Of a stretch of DNA of 64,000 bases, positions 34,879-43,475 are shown piece by piece. The notes under the pieces are model-generated. The model was not told the origin of the DNA. It saw only the letters and a program-made list of their open reading frames with translations, and searched no databases. Within the stretch, counting starts at the first letter, position 1. The number at the start of each line of letters is the position of its first letter. Both the position numbers and the translations under genes were made by a program. Origin of the DNA: JAOUEA01 sp963810915 (GTDB lineage: Bacteria > Actinomycetota > UBA4738 > HRBIN12); NCBI GenBank assembly GCA_963810915.1, contig CAWEPH010000004.1, positions 124,001 through 188,000 on the forward strand. The letters run 5' to 3'.

Positions 34879-35883
34879 CTACGCGGAGAGTCGTTCGGCG
34901 AGGTATCTGAGGCTGAGCGGGTAGCGGTACTCGATCCCCATGTGGGTAGCATCGAAGAGCTCGAAGGCGACATCGGTCACCCCGATGCCCTCCAGCGCGC
35001 GCCGGAAGGCCTCCGCCCCCAGGTCGAGGAACCATTCGTCCTTCTTGCCCGCGTCGATGTAGATCGCGCGCATCGACCGGAGGGCGTCGGCGTGGTCCGC
35101 CACCATGCGCACCGGGTCGTGCGCGAGCCAGCGCTCCCAGATCTCGGGGATCAATGCACCGGTCGCGGGCTCGAACGGCAGCCTGACCGTGCCGTCCGCG
35201 TCGGCGGAATAGCACGCGGCCATGCACCATTCGTTCATCAGGATGCCGTCGCTCGGCTTGGACATCGCCGGGCGGCTGCGGAAGTCCGTCCAGAAGCGCT
35301 CGTACGACCCCTCGTACTCGTCGCGCAACGCGCGCGCCGCGTCACCGAACTCCGGCAGGTAGCACACCTCGAACAGCGCGTCGCCGGCATGGGTGGCCAG
35401 CCCGCCCCACAGGTCGGGCCGGAGCATCGGCACGACCATCGCTCCGTAGCCGCCGCTCGACTTCCCCTGGATCCCGCGATGTGCACGGTCGGCGACCGTC
35501 CGGTAGCGCTCGTCGACGAACGGAACCACCTCGTCGCACAGGTACGTGAGGTAGTTCCCGGTCCCGGGCGAGTCGAGGAACTGACTGCCGCCGAGCGAGG
35601 TCCAACAGTCGACCCACACGACCACCACGGGCGGTGCCTCGCCGCGCGCGAAGAGGTCGTCGGCGAGCTCCGGGAAGTTCCGCCGGAAGGGGGCGCGGTT
35701 GCGCCACATGTCGAGTTGGCCGGTGAGGCCCTGGATCGCGTAGACGGCGGGGAACCGTTCGTCGGGGTCGTCGTCGTAGCCGGGAGGCAGGTACACCCAT
35801 AGCGGACGCTCGTGCGGATCCCCGAGCGGATTCACACGGAGCGCCTCACTCGCGATCGTGTGCTCCTCGAAACGACCCTTCAT
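34879..35883 (-). CDS. Alpha/beta-hydrolase, putative esterase (EstA/esterase D type)
   Basis: The 334-residue protein belongs to the putative esterase family: LWVYLPPGYDDDPDERFPAV near the start, the nucleophile elbow GIQGKSSGGYGAM with Ser in G-x-S-x-G, a later Asp in IYIDAGKKDEW, and His in FDATHMGIEYRYP. All three catalytic positions are plausible. It starts with ATG 35883, chosen because similarity begins there; the frame remains open upstream. There is no signal peptide. The substrate is probably an acyl ester or thioester. Confidence 0.85.
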   Translation of the reverse strand: MKGRFEEHTIASEALRVNPLGDPHERPLWVYLPPGYDDDPDERFPAVYAIQGLTGQLDMWRNRAPFRRNFPELADDLFARGEAPPVVVVWVDCWTSLGGSQFLDSPGTGNYLTYLCDEVVPFVDERYRTVADRAHRGIQGKSSGGYGAMVVPMLRPDLWGGLATHAGDALFEVCYLPEFGDAARALRDEYEGSYERFWTDFRSRPAMSKPSDGILMNEWCMAACYSADADGTVRLPFEPATGALIPEIWERWLAHDPVRMVADHADALRSMRAIYIDAGKKDEWFLDLGAEAFRRALEGIGVTDVAFELFDATHMGIEYRYPLSLRYLAERLSA

Positions 35884-36109
35884 GTCGAACGACCAAGGCC
35901 CCACGTCCGGATCCCCCCTTCGATCGGTCGTCCTGTTCCGCGCCGACCGGTTGACCCTAATGCGGCTCGTGGCTTGCGGGCCAATCCGCCGCGGGCGCCC
36001 CATCGGCCGCTTGGGGGACCCGGGAATGACGACGTCCGGCCGACTGCCACGGCCGTGCTTCGGGCCTACCGTTGTGCTGCTCGCGGCGGAGGCATCCGAG
36101 GGGGAGGCC

Positions 36110-36925
36110 ATGGCAGAGACCATCATCTCCGTGTTGAACCCGAGCACCGTGATGACCGACGAGGAGGTGCAGGCGCTCCTTCCGGTCATGCAGAAGCAGG
36201 TCGACGAGGATTTCGACCCAGCGTGGAACATCGATGCCAGCCTGACGTTCGTGGCGAAGGACGAGACGCCGGAACCGGGGAGCTGGTGGCTGTCGATCTT
36301 CGACGACTCCGATCAAGCGGGCGCGCTCGGTTACCACGACGTGACCGATGAAGGGCTGCCGCTCGGGAAGGTGTTCGCGGGCACCGATCGCAAGCTGGGT
36401 CTCGAGGTGTCGGTCACCTTCTCCCACGAGCTGCTCGAGATCCTCGCCGACCCGGAGATCAACCGGTGCGTGTTCCTCCAGCGCGACGACGGGACGGGGA
36501 TCATCGTCGCGTACGAGTCGTGCGACGCCGTCGAGGCGGACGAGCTCGGGTACGAGATCGACGGTGTCCTCGTGTCGGACTTCGTGACGCCTCGGTGGTT
36601 CATGCCTGGCTTCCCGGGGCCTTACGACTTCAAGGAGCGGTGCACGGGCCCGCTGGAGCTGCGCCCCGGCGGCTACATCAGCGTGTACGAGGTCGGCAAG
36701 GGGATGGGGTGGCAACAGGTGACGGCCGACGCCACCACGGACCTGCTCGCGCAGTCCGCACCCTTGTCGGTCTCGGCGGCGCGCGCGGTTGCCCGTCCGA
36801 AGCCGGGCAGCCGCCGGGAGCGTCGAAGGACCCCGCGGCGCCAGTGGGAGCGGAGCACCGTCAAGTTCGGCGGACCGATCGCACCCCGGCGGGGCCGCCC
36901 GCGAGATCGACACGCCGCCGCGTAG
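36110..36925 (+). CDS. Uncharacterised protein with SHE-LLE peptidase-like motif
   Basis: The 271-residue protein has WWLSIFDDSDQAGALGYHD, then VSVTFSHELLEILADPEIN, then VSDFVTPRWFMPG and LELRPGGYISVYEVG. The H-E-L-L-E helix flanked by conserved Asp resembles zinc-peptidase helices but lacks the classical third-ligand spacing, so activity is uncertain. The C-terminal 45 residues are Arg/Pro-rich and likely disordered. GGGGGAGG at 36100-36107 supports ATG 36110. The next gene starts 11 bases after its stop, so the two form an operon. Confidence 0.65.
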   Translation: MAETIISVLNPSTVMTDEEVQALLPVMQKQVDEDFDPAWNIDASLTFVAKDETPEPGSWWLSIFDDSDQAGALGYHDVTDEGLPLGKVFAGTDRKLGLEVSVTFSHELLEILADPEINRCVFLQRDDGTGIIVAYESCDAVEADELGYEIDGVLVSDFVTPRWFMPGFPGPYDFKERCTGPLELRPGGYISVYEVGKGMGWQQVTADATTDLLAQSAPLSVSAARAVARPKPGSRRERRRTPRRQWERSTVKFGGPIAPRRGRPRDRHAAA

Positions 36926-36936
36926 GTCGAACGGTC

Positions 36937-38091
36937 GTGGATGACATCCAGGAACGCGCCGCGATCGGACGGGAGCTGATCGCGCGCGGCATCTCCGAGG
37001 ACGACCTCGCGCTCGTGCCGGCACCCCCGCCACCCGGGCCGCTCGGCCGCCGCCTGCTGATCCCGTTCTCCGACGGTCTCGCTCCCGCGCCCGTCCCGAT
37101 CGCCCCCATGCCCGATCCGGGGGCACCCCTGCCCGCCGCCGACGTGGTGGTGATCACCTGGACCGTCGACGAGCAGGACGCGCTCTGCGACGTATTCACC
37201 CCCGGCTTCGGTCGGGCCGCGTGGTACCGGTACGCCCGGGACTTCCCTGACTACGCGCCTCGGATCCGAGCGGGGGCGCCGGCCGCGGCCGCGCAGCGGC
37301 TCGGGAGCTACTTCCCGTGCACGATCGGGCCCACGTCGGTCCTGTGCTTCAAATCGGAGCTCCATCTCAACCAGGACGGGATCCGCACCGGTGAGGGGAC
37401 GGCCACCCTGCCGGTGAAGGACCTGTTCCTGCAGATCATCGAGGAGGTCCGCCCCTCCGTGGTGCTCACGATCGGCACGTCGGGCGGGGTGTTCGCGGAT
37501 CATCAGCTCGGCGACGTGGTGGTGACGCGCGGGGCGAAGTTCCGCCTTGCGTCGGAGTTCCGCAACGAGCCCTTCAACGGGACCGTGTTCACGAGCGACT
37601 GGGACATCCCGACCGCGCGGTTCGACGAGGCCGAGTCGCTGATGGCGGCGTTCGCCGGCGAGCTCGCGGAGCCACCTCTGCTGCCGCCTACGAAGGCCTA
37701 CCACTACCACGGCTCCATGATCCACACCGACCCGAACGTGCCCGACATCAAGCTGGACGGCCGCGACATGCCGGCGTTCCATCCGATCCTCACGACCGAC
37801 TACTTCGAGTTCGGCACCTCGGCGAATCGGCTCGACCTGGAGGGCGCGGCGGTCGAGATGGGAGACGCCGCGCTCGGGCTGGCAGCCGCGGAGCTCGCGG
37901 ACCCACCTCACTGGGCCGCTGTGCGGAACATGTCGGATCCGCAGATCAACGGCGACATCCCCGTCGACGGTTACCGATTGAACGCGCAGACCCTATGGGC
38001 GGTCGCCTACTACGCGAACTACGGCTACTGGACGAGCGTGACGGGGGCGCTCGCCACATGGGCGATCATCGCGGGGATGGCAACGAACTAG
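36937..38091 (+). CDS. Nucleoside phosphorylase-like (PNP/UDP superfamily) protein
   Basis: The 384-residue protein contains a phosphorylase-type core: VVLTIGTSGGVFADHQLGDV (phosphate/ribose loop region), LEGAAVEMGDAALGLAAAE (ribose-binding Glu helix) and VRNMSDPQING (base-binding Asp). An N-terminal extension of about 75 residues, Pro-rich in its middle, is not part of the family core. GTG 36937 is chosen because it keeps the protein separate from the upstream gene, but no strong ribosome binding site is visible; translation may be coupled. Family members cleave nucleosides or NAD-like molecules; some serve as effector domains in signalling. A strong terminator follows at 38118. Confidence 0.72.
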   Translation: MDDIQERAAIGRELIARGISEDDLALVPAPPPPGPLGRRLLIPFSDGLAPAPVPIAPMPDPGAPLPAADVVVITWTVDEQDALCDVFTPGFGRAAWYRYARDFPDYAPRIRAGAPAAAAQRLGSYFPCTIGPTSVLCFKSELHLNQDGIRTGEGTATLPVKDLFLQIIEEVRPSVVLTIGTSGGVFADHQLGDVVVTRGAKFRLASEFRNEPFNGTVFTSDWDIPTARFDEAESLMAAFAGELAEPPLLPPTKAYHYHGSMIHTDPNVPDIKLDGRDMPAFHPILTTDYFEFGTSANRLDLEGAAVEMGDAALGLAAAELADPPHWAAVRNMSDPQINGDIPVDGYRLNAQTLWAVAYYANYGYWTSVTGALATWAIIAGMATN

Positions 38092-38117
38092 CTCCATGCA
38101 CATGACGTCGGACACGA

Positions 38118-38145
38118 GAAGGAGCCCACAGATGTGGGCTCCTTC
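38118..38145 (+). terminator. Strong terminator-like hairpin
   Basis: GAAGGAGCCCACA (38118-38130) and TGTGGGCTCCTTC (38133-38145) are perfect 13-base complements; the effective stem is 12 bp with a four-base loop. It starts 27 bases after the phosphorylase-like gene. Confidence 0.72.
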
Positions 38146-38203
38146 GTCGATGCCATCCTCCACGCGTCAGTAGTCGCGCTGCCGCGCCGGAGGTCCGATC
38201 AGC

Positions 38204-38509
38204 CTAGACGGTCGCGGGTACGCCCTCGAAGAAGGCGAGGTCGCCGATCTTCGTGGAGACGAGCTCCACCCGATCGCTCAGGTGCTCCAGCACCCAGGCC
38301 GAGGACACGAGGGTTGCGGACTCGGCCTGCGCACGGGTCTCCCACAGGCTGATGGAGACGCAGGTCTGATCGCCCGTGTCGGCGAGGCCGTACCGCAGGA
38401 ACCCGGGCTCGTTCCTGAAGGTCTTCAGCATGCCTTCTTTGGCGACATCGGCGATGTCGGAGAAGGTGCCCTTGGTGATCTTGTAGTTCGCGATCCGCAT
38501 GGTCTGCAT
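38204..38509 (-). CDS. ABM-domain protein (antibiotic biosynthesis monooxygenase-like)
   Basis: The 101-residue protein has strand-helix-strand elements MRIANYKITKGTFSDIAD, GFLRYGLADTGDQTCVSISL, and WETRAQAESATLVSSAWV, matching the ABM family's dimeric barrel. CTCGAAGGAG precedes ATG 38509. It is the third small barrel of this fold in the window. It may act on quinones or be a stress protein; the substrate is not evident. Confidence 0.75.
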   Translation of the reverse strand: MQTMRIANYKITKGTFSDIADVAKEGMLKTFRNEPGFLRYGLADTGDQTCVSISLWETRAQAESATLVSSAWVLEHLSDRVELVSTKIGDLAFFEGVPATV

Positions 38510-38875
38510 GCAACGCTCCTTCGAGCTTGAGATGTCCGCAGGCGTCCGAGGCGAGCGATGGGCCGGATCGAGAGCTGGATCGCGCTCCCGGGTATCGGGT
38601 CCGTGAGCCTGAGTTGGATGCTCTGGGACGGGTTCGGCGGAGGCGAACCCCGGCGATCTCTTCTCCCGCCAGGTTCGGGGTTCGTGTCCTGCTTCAAGTA
38701 TGCGCAGGCCATCGACGATCTGTCGCGATACCCGTATCGTGCGGTCCGTCGCGGCGCTCCTGCATCCGAGTAAGCTTGAAGCGTCCACCACTGGTGGAGC
38801 CGCCCAAGACGGGGCGTATGCGCGGAGTACCCGCGACCTTGCCTTTCCCGGTTCCTTAGGATCGAGGAGGCACCC
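38510..38875 (+). other. Divergent intergenic region
   Basis: This 366-base region separates two divergent genes. It contains a 6-bp hairpin near 38780-38800 (TCCACC-ACT-GGTGGA) and short open frames without ribosome binding sites. I see no RNA gene or repeat. It should carry both promoters. Confidence 0.4.
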
Positions 38876-39181
38876 ATGGCCTATCGGCCAGAGATCGTTC
38901 GAGAGCACCCGTTCACGTCGCTGCTCGCCATCGCCGCAGCTGCGCTGGTTGCGCTGTTGGTCGTTGCGTTGTGGGGACCGGTCGCGTGGGCGTTGATCGC
39001 GGTCCTCGCGCTGACATCCAGCGTCGCCTGGGCTTGGTACCGCCGCCGGGCGGGGGATGCACGGGCCCGAGCTGCCGCCGACACTTTCTCCTTCGCGGAC
39101 GTGGTCATCCGGATGCGAGCCAAGGACGCTGCTCAGGTGCTCATCGCCGCGCAGCGGCGCCAGGAGCTCATCGGAGGGTGA
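38876..39181 (+). CDS. Small membrane protein with two spans
   Basis: The 101-residue product has a short cytoplasmic start (MAYRPEIVREHPFTSL), two closely spaced hydrophobic segments (about 15-32 and 35-53), a basic YRRRAG turn and a C-terminal amphipathic helix (FADVVIRMRAKDAAQVLIAA). GAGGAGG at 38864-38870 is a strong ribosome binding site. No known family is recognised; the layout suggests a membrane-anchored cytoplasmic helix. Confidence 0.65.
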   Translation: MAYRPEIVREHPFTSLLAIAAAALVALLVVALWGPVAWALIAVLALTSSVAWAWYRRRAGDARARAAADTFSFADVVIRMRAKDAAQVLIAAQRRQELIGG

Positions 39182-39248
39182 ACGGTCGGCTCGCGCCGAC
39201 ACTGGTGCTGATCTCGCCGCCTCACATCAACCGAGCCGAGCGGGCGAG

Positions 39249-39764
39249 CTACCAACGCTCGCGATGTACGACGTCGTCGAAGGCACGACGGTTCGGTCTC
39301 TCGATCGGAGCGAGCGGACGGGTGGCCGGATAGCCCAGCGAAAGGATGATCACGCACTCGCGGTCCTCCGGGAAGCCGAGCAACGTCCGCGCCATCGCTT
39401 GATCACCGACCGCCGAGTGGCAGCTGCCGATCCCGAGGTCCGCTCCGGCGATCATCATGCTCATCCCGGCTTGCCCAAGGTCGAACGCGTACGTCTCGCG
39501 CGCGTCTGGATCTCCGGATGCCGGTGAGAGCAATGCCACGGCGGCGGCCGCACCGGCGATGTGCCGTCCGAACGCCCACACGTCGGCGAGCCGCTGCAAC
39601 GCGGCGGGTTGCGTCACGGCGACGAAGTCCCACGGCTGCTCGTTCTTCGACGACGGCGATCGCCGGCCGGCTTCGAGGATCCGGTCGAGGTGGGCGGGAG
39701 GGATGGGCCGCCCGTCGAACGCGCGGACGTTGCGGCGAGCCGCGATGGCATCCCATGTCTCCAT
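39249..39764 (-). CDS. Nitroreductase-family flavoprotein
   Basis: The 171-residue protein begins with DAIAARRNVRAFDGRPIPP, the classical FMN-phosphate-binding Arg motif, followed by RRSPSSKNEQPWDFVAVTQ, a dimer-forming helix region and LGIGSCHSAVGDQ. Length and motifs match oxygen-insensitive nitroreductase-like enzymes using FMN and NAD(P)H. Some members act on F420-like or quinone substrates. ATG 39764 is used; no strong ribosome binding site is visible. It stands alone. Confidence 0.85.
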   Translation of the reverse strand: METWDAIAARRNVRAFDGRPIPPAHLDRILEAGRRSPSSKNEQPWDFVAVTQPAALQRLADVWAFGRHIAGAAAAVALLSPASGDPDARETYAFDLGQAGMSMMIAGADLGIGSCHSAVGDQAMARTLLGFPEDRECVIILSLGYPATRPLAPIERPNRRAFDDVVHRERW

Positions 39765-39839
39765 GGACGTAACCCTACGCTCGACGCGCGGGCGCTCGAC
39801 TAGGCTCGTCGCCGTGGCCTGTTGAGGAGAGGATCCGAA

Positions 39840-40529
39840 GTGCCCGAGGGGATGAACATCGAGGCCGCCCACAAGCTGGCCGAGAAGCCCGAGGTCCCGC
39901 GGTCGCGCGAGAGGCGTGCGTGGAGCGAGATCGCCGAGATCCTCGAGGTCATCGTCCTCGCGGCGGTGGCGATCGCGACCGCCTGGAGCGGCTACCAGGC
40001 CGCGAGATGGGACGGGCGTCAGGCGTTCTTGTACGGGACCGCCTCGCGTGAGCGGATCGAGGCGGACGAGGCGACCACGCTCGGTGGTCAGCAGAAGCTC
40101 CTCGACGTCTCGACCTTCAACACGTGGATCCAAGCCCGGCAGGCGGGTGACGAGCAACTCGCCGCCCTCTACGTGCGCCGCTTCAGCCCCGAATACAAGG
40201 TCGCCTTCGACGCGTGGCTGAAGACCGACCCGTTCCACGACCCCAGCGCACCGCCGGGTCCCAGCTTCATGCACGAGTACGTGAACCCCGGGGACGTCGC
40301 GGGGCAGACGCTGAACGATCGAGCCTCGTCCACGTTCACCGAGGGCACCGAGGCGCGCGAGACGGCCGACCGCTACGTTCGCCAGACCGTCCTGCTGGCC
40401 ACGGTGCTCTTCCTCGTGGCGATCGCCCAACGATTCAAGTTCCGGGCCGTCCGGACGGCGGCCGGCGTCATCGCGCTGGTGCTCCTGATCTACGCCGTCT
40501 CGGGGATCGTGACCCTTCCACGGATCTAG
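39840..40529 (+). CDS. Conserved membrane protein of unknown function
   Basis: The 229-residue protein has one span near the N-terminus (ILEVIVLAAVAIATAWSGYQ), a soluble domain of about 110 residues with the Trp/Tyr-rich QAARWDGRQAFLYG start, and two C-terminal spans (VLLATVLFLVAIAQR and a Val/Ile-rich segment). This recalls DUF4337-like membrane proteins. GTG 39840 follows GAGGAGAGG. A TAGGCT hexamer at 39801-39806 may be the promoter -10. Its stop shares the palindrome CTAG with the convergent DinB gene's stop. Confidence 0.7.
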   Translation: MPEGMNIEAAHKLAEKPEVPRSRERRAWSEIAEILEVIVLAAVAIATAWSGYQAARWDGRQAFLYGTASRERIEADEATTLGGQQKLLDVSTFNTWIQARQAGDEQLAALYVRRFSPEYKVAFDAWLKTDPFHDPSAPPGPSFMHEYVNPGDVAGQTLNDRASSTFTEGTEARETADRYVRQTVLLATVLFLVAIAQRFKFRAVRTAAGVIALVLLIYAVSGIVTLPRI

Positions 40530-40985
40530 GTGCGAGGCACCCTTCCCTCCAAGGCGGCCTCGATCTCGTCGAGGTGCTCGCCGCGATGGCCGGCGCGCAA
40601 GGGGTTCAGCGGGCTTTCGGCGTCTCGCGGCCACATCCGATCGGGTGGGATCGAGGCCACGCGTCGGTCGGTCTCCTCCGCGAGCTGCACGGCCAGGGCG
40701 GCCATCTGGTGCGGTGGAACGGCATGGATCAGCGGGCGTGCCGCGTCGTTGATCCATGCCGGGTCATCCGGCTCCTCGTCGGACGGGGTGAACGGCTCAC
40801 CCCGCTCCAGCTTGTCCGCGAGCGCGAGCACGCGCGCATCCCAGAAGGCGACGTGACCAAGGACACCCGCGACGGTCCAATACTCGTTCACCTGCGTGCG
40901 GAGCGCGTCGTCATCCAGGCGCTCGACCAGGTGCGCGCATGCGCTGGAGTTGCGCTGCGTTCTCCTCGATGAAGGACCGATCCAC
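40526..40985 (-). CDS. DinB-like four-helix protein (frameshifted)
   Basis: The main frame contains NEYWTVAGVLGHVAFWDARV, a DinB/mycothiol-transferase-like helix with metal-type His, then WINDAARPLIHAVPPHQMAA and a final LRAGHRGEHLDEIEAAL helix with two His, the expected metal ligands. The N-terminal 20 residues lie in another frame starting at GTG 40985 (DRSFIEENAAQLQRM); one extra base near 40938 separates the two. The GTG begins three bases after the DUF4234 gene's stop, so the genes are coupled. The family includes thiol-dependent metalloenzymes. Confidence 0.72.
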
Positions 40986-40988
40986 GGC

Positions 40989-41435
40989 TCAGGCTCCCGG
41001 CATCGGTGGCAGCGGGGGCGAGCCGTTCGGCAGCGGGGGTGGGGCTGCGTCGTGCGCCGCTCGGTCCCAGATGCGGTTGAGGTGCTCCTGGATATAGACG
41101 CCGTTGGCGACCGACAGGAGCAGCATGATCACGATCACGAGCGCCGGTTCGAGCTGTGGTTGGATCGCCAGCCGTTGCTCGATCCCCTGCGCGTGCTTGG
41201 CCGTGTTGTAGAACGCGATGAACGGCGGCACGATGATGATCCAACCGAAGAGGATCGCCATCAGCGAACGCGTTGGGCTGATGGAGGGGTCGTGCTCGAA
41301 CCGCATGAGCTCCTCGTTCACCTTGTAGTACCAGTAGAAGAAGTAGATCCCCAGCGTCACGAGGGTCAGCGCAAGCACGCCGAGCGGGTTCCGCTCGAGG
41401 TAGGGCTGGTTCTCGATCGAGACGGTCTCGGCCAC
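40989..41435 (-). CDS. DUF4234-domain membrane protein
   Basis: The 148-residue product has hydrophobic spans in LGVLALTLVTLGIYFFYWYY, MAILFGWIIIVPPFIAFYNT and ALVIVIMLLLSVANGVY, the typical DUF4234 pattern with an aromatic YFFYWYY stretch. A Pro-rich tail closes the protein. It begins with GTG (41435) and is translationally adjacent to the DinB-like gene. Function of the family is unknown. Confidence 0.78.
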   Translation of the reverse strand: MAETVSIENQPYLERNPLGVLALTLVTLGIYFFYWYYKVNEELMRFEHDPSISPTRSLMAILFGWIIIVPPFIAFYNTAKHAQGIEQRLAIQPQLEPALVIVIMLLLSVANGVYIQEHLNRIWDRAAHDAAPPPLPNGSPPLPPMPGA

Positions 41436-41461
41436 GTCACTCCCTCGCGCTTCGCGCCATC

Positions 41462-41910
41462 CTAAAGGCTGAGCCTCAGCAGAACCTCATCGTCGAACAC
41501 GAGCGCGCCGGTCCGCGTGAAGCCGTACCGCTCGTAGAACGCGATCGGGCTGCCGCCGCCTTGGCCCGCACTCGTCCACATCTCCTCGACCCCTCTGGCT
41601 CGGAAGTAGTCGGCGATCAGGTCGAGCGTCGCGGTGCCGTAGCCGCGTCGCTGGAAGCCTGCGTCGATGAGCAGCCTCCAGAGGTAGTGCGCGATGTAGC
41701 CTGGGGCACCGACCTCGTCGCTGATCATCACGAACCCCACGGCGTGTCGTCGTCGTAGATGGCCCAGAAGAGGGCGCGACCATCCGGTTCATCGACCGCT
41801 TCCTGCAACGACTCGGCGACGCCGCTCACGAACAGCTCCTGGGCCGGTGTGACGCGCAGCACCTCGACCGCCCCGCGGTTCGCGTCATCGATCGCTCGCA
41901 GTAAGACCAT
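41462..41910 (-). CDS. GNAT-family N-acetyltransferase (frameshifted)
   Basis: The N-terminal frame (from ATG 41910: VLLRAIDDANRGAVEVLRV, then ALFWAIYDDDTP) stops at TGA near 41731, while the C-terminal frame gives VGFVMISDEVGAPGYIAHYL, then FQRRGYGTATLDLIADYFR (the acetyl-CoA-binding Q/R-x-x-G-x-G/A motif) and SPIAFYERYGFTRTG. One missing base at about 41742 joins them into one 149-residue acetyltransferase of the spermidine/BltD type. Substrate unknown. Confidence 0.75.
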
Positions 41911-41924
41911 GGGCGGAACACTAC

Positions 41925-43418
41925 TCAGGTCGCAACCGCCACGGGCGCCGCACCCAAGGCCGCCAGCGTGTCGCTCAGCCCATCCGCGAACACATCCAGG
42001 TCCGGGTTGAGGTCGGCGTCGGCCACGATGTCGACGTTCAGCTGGCCGGCATACGAGAGCATCCCCACGCTGAGGCTGACGTTGCCCTGGACGACCCCGA
42101 CCTGGAACACCTCGAGGACCCGTGCGCCCGCGAAGTACAGGGGTTCAGTCGGTCCGGGCACGTTGCTGGTGAACAGGTTCACCATCCGCTGGCGGTTCAT
42201 GAGGCCGATCAGTGCACGCTGGACGAGGAGCGAGCCGGGGAGCGGCCCCATCACATGCGGGCGACGCTTCCGCGATGCCGTGTCACGCGCGATCGCTTCC
42301 AGCAGCCGACCGGAGTCGGACTCCGTCACGGGGAGGGAGACGATCATCAACGCCACGAGGTTCCCCCCGTCGGGCCGGTCGCGGGAGGTCCGCACGGACA
42401 CCGGGACCGATGTGCGCAGCATGAGCCCGGGCTTCAGCTCCCCGCGGCTGCGCAGCAGCTCGCGCGCGCCTCCGGCGACCGCCGCCAACAGGACATCGTT
42501 CACGCTCGCGCCGTGCGCGTGGGCAGCAACCTTCGCCCGGTCGAGGTCCGCGCGTGCGAGCAGGAGGCGACGCCGCGTCCCGACCGGGACGTTGAGGGAC
42601 GACCGAGGGGCCGCGCCTTCGCCGAAGACCTCCCGCAGGGACACGGGGATCGCGCCGAGCCGCCTGAGCCCCGGCATCGGATGCGCGAGCCAGGAGATGG
42701 CTCGGTCCAGGACCCGGCCGCGGCTCCGGACGTTGTCGATCAGGATGTCCCGCGAGGAAGGGATGGCGACCGGGACCCATAGGGGTGCGCTTGGCGCAGT
42801 GGTGACCGGGTGGGTGTCGAACAGCGAGCCGAGGAGCGCGACCGACGCGACGCCGTCGGCGACGACGTGGTGCAAGCGGATCAACATCCCTACCCGGTTA
42901 TCCGCGAGGCCGGTGAGGAACCACAACTCCCACGGTGGCCGGGATCGATCGAGCGCGGGCCCGTCCAGGCGCTCGCACGTCCTCAGCAAGGCCTCCTCGT
43001 CTCCCGGCGGAGGCACCTGCTGTTCCCGCACGTGCGCATCGATGTCGAACCCGGGATCATCCACCCAGAACGGTCGGCCGTGTCCCGGCGGAGGGCGGTG
43101 GACGACTTGCCGCAGCCGGGGCGCGAGGTGGAGGCGACGTTCGATCTCGACCCGCAGAGACTCCAGGCGCAGCCGACCCTCGGCGTCGCGCAGCGGCGCA
43201 CCCTCCAGGAGCGCGAGCGCGGCCACGTGCATGGGGACTCCGCGCGCCTCGATCCGCAGGTTGCTCACGTCCTGCGCGCTGAGCCGGTCGAGTTCACGCG
43301 TGCTTCTCAAGGCACCTCCCAGCCTGTCACCGATGCGTCGGGGCCGAACGGTTGGGTGACCCTCGCTCTGGAGGCCGGACGACTCCCCGGCGCGGCGTCG
43401 GCTGAGCAAGCGGCTCAC
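41925..43418 (-). CDS. WS/DGAT-family acyltransferase (wax ester synthase/diacylglycerol acyltransferase)
   Basis: The protein carries the catalytic H-H-x-x-x-D-G motif as LHHVVADGVASVALL, the N-terminal LDRLSAQDVSNL start typical of the family, FDIDAHVREQQVPPPG, and the conserved NLFTSNVPGPTEPLYFAGA near the C-terminus. It would transfer acyl-CoA to alcohols or diacylglycerol, making storage lipids. GTG 43418 gives 497 residues, but the true start may be nearer the LDRLSAQD motif; the first 45 residues are basic and not conserved. The gene is intact. Confidence 0.88.
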   Translation of the reverse strand: MSRLLSRRRAGESSGLQSEGHPTVRPRRIGDRLGGALRSTRELDRLSAQDVSNLRIEARGVPMHVAALALLEGAPLRDAEGRLRLESLRVEIERRLHLAPRLRQVVHRPPPGHGRPFWVDDPGFDIDAHVREQQVPPPGDEEALLRTCERLDGPALDRSRPPWELWFLTGLADNRVGMLIRLHHVVADGVASVALLGSLFDTHPVTTAPSAPLWVPVAIPSSRDILIDNVRSRGRVLDRAISWLAHPMPGLRRLGAIPVSLREVFGEGAAPRSSLNVPVGTRRRLLLARADLDRAKVAAHAHGASVNDVLLAAVAGGARELLRSRGELKPGLMLRTSVPVSVRTSRDRPDGGNLVALMIVSLPVTESDSGRLLEAIARDTASRKRRPHVMGPLPGSLLVQRALIGLMNRQRMVNLFTSNVPGPTEPLYFAGARVLEVFQVGVVQGNVSLSVGMLSYAGQLNVDIVADADLNPDLDVFADGLSDTLAALGAAPVAVAT

Positions 43419-43475
43419 GATCGATAGCCGTTCGGCCGATGTGAAGGGTCCCCCAGATGCCCTACGGTGCGTGCT

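Noticed and set aside
38558..38773. 71-residue plus-strand frame in the divergent intergenic region
   Set aside because: No ribosome binding site, no domain, and an antisense frame of similar length covers it; likely chance.
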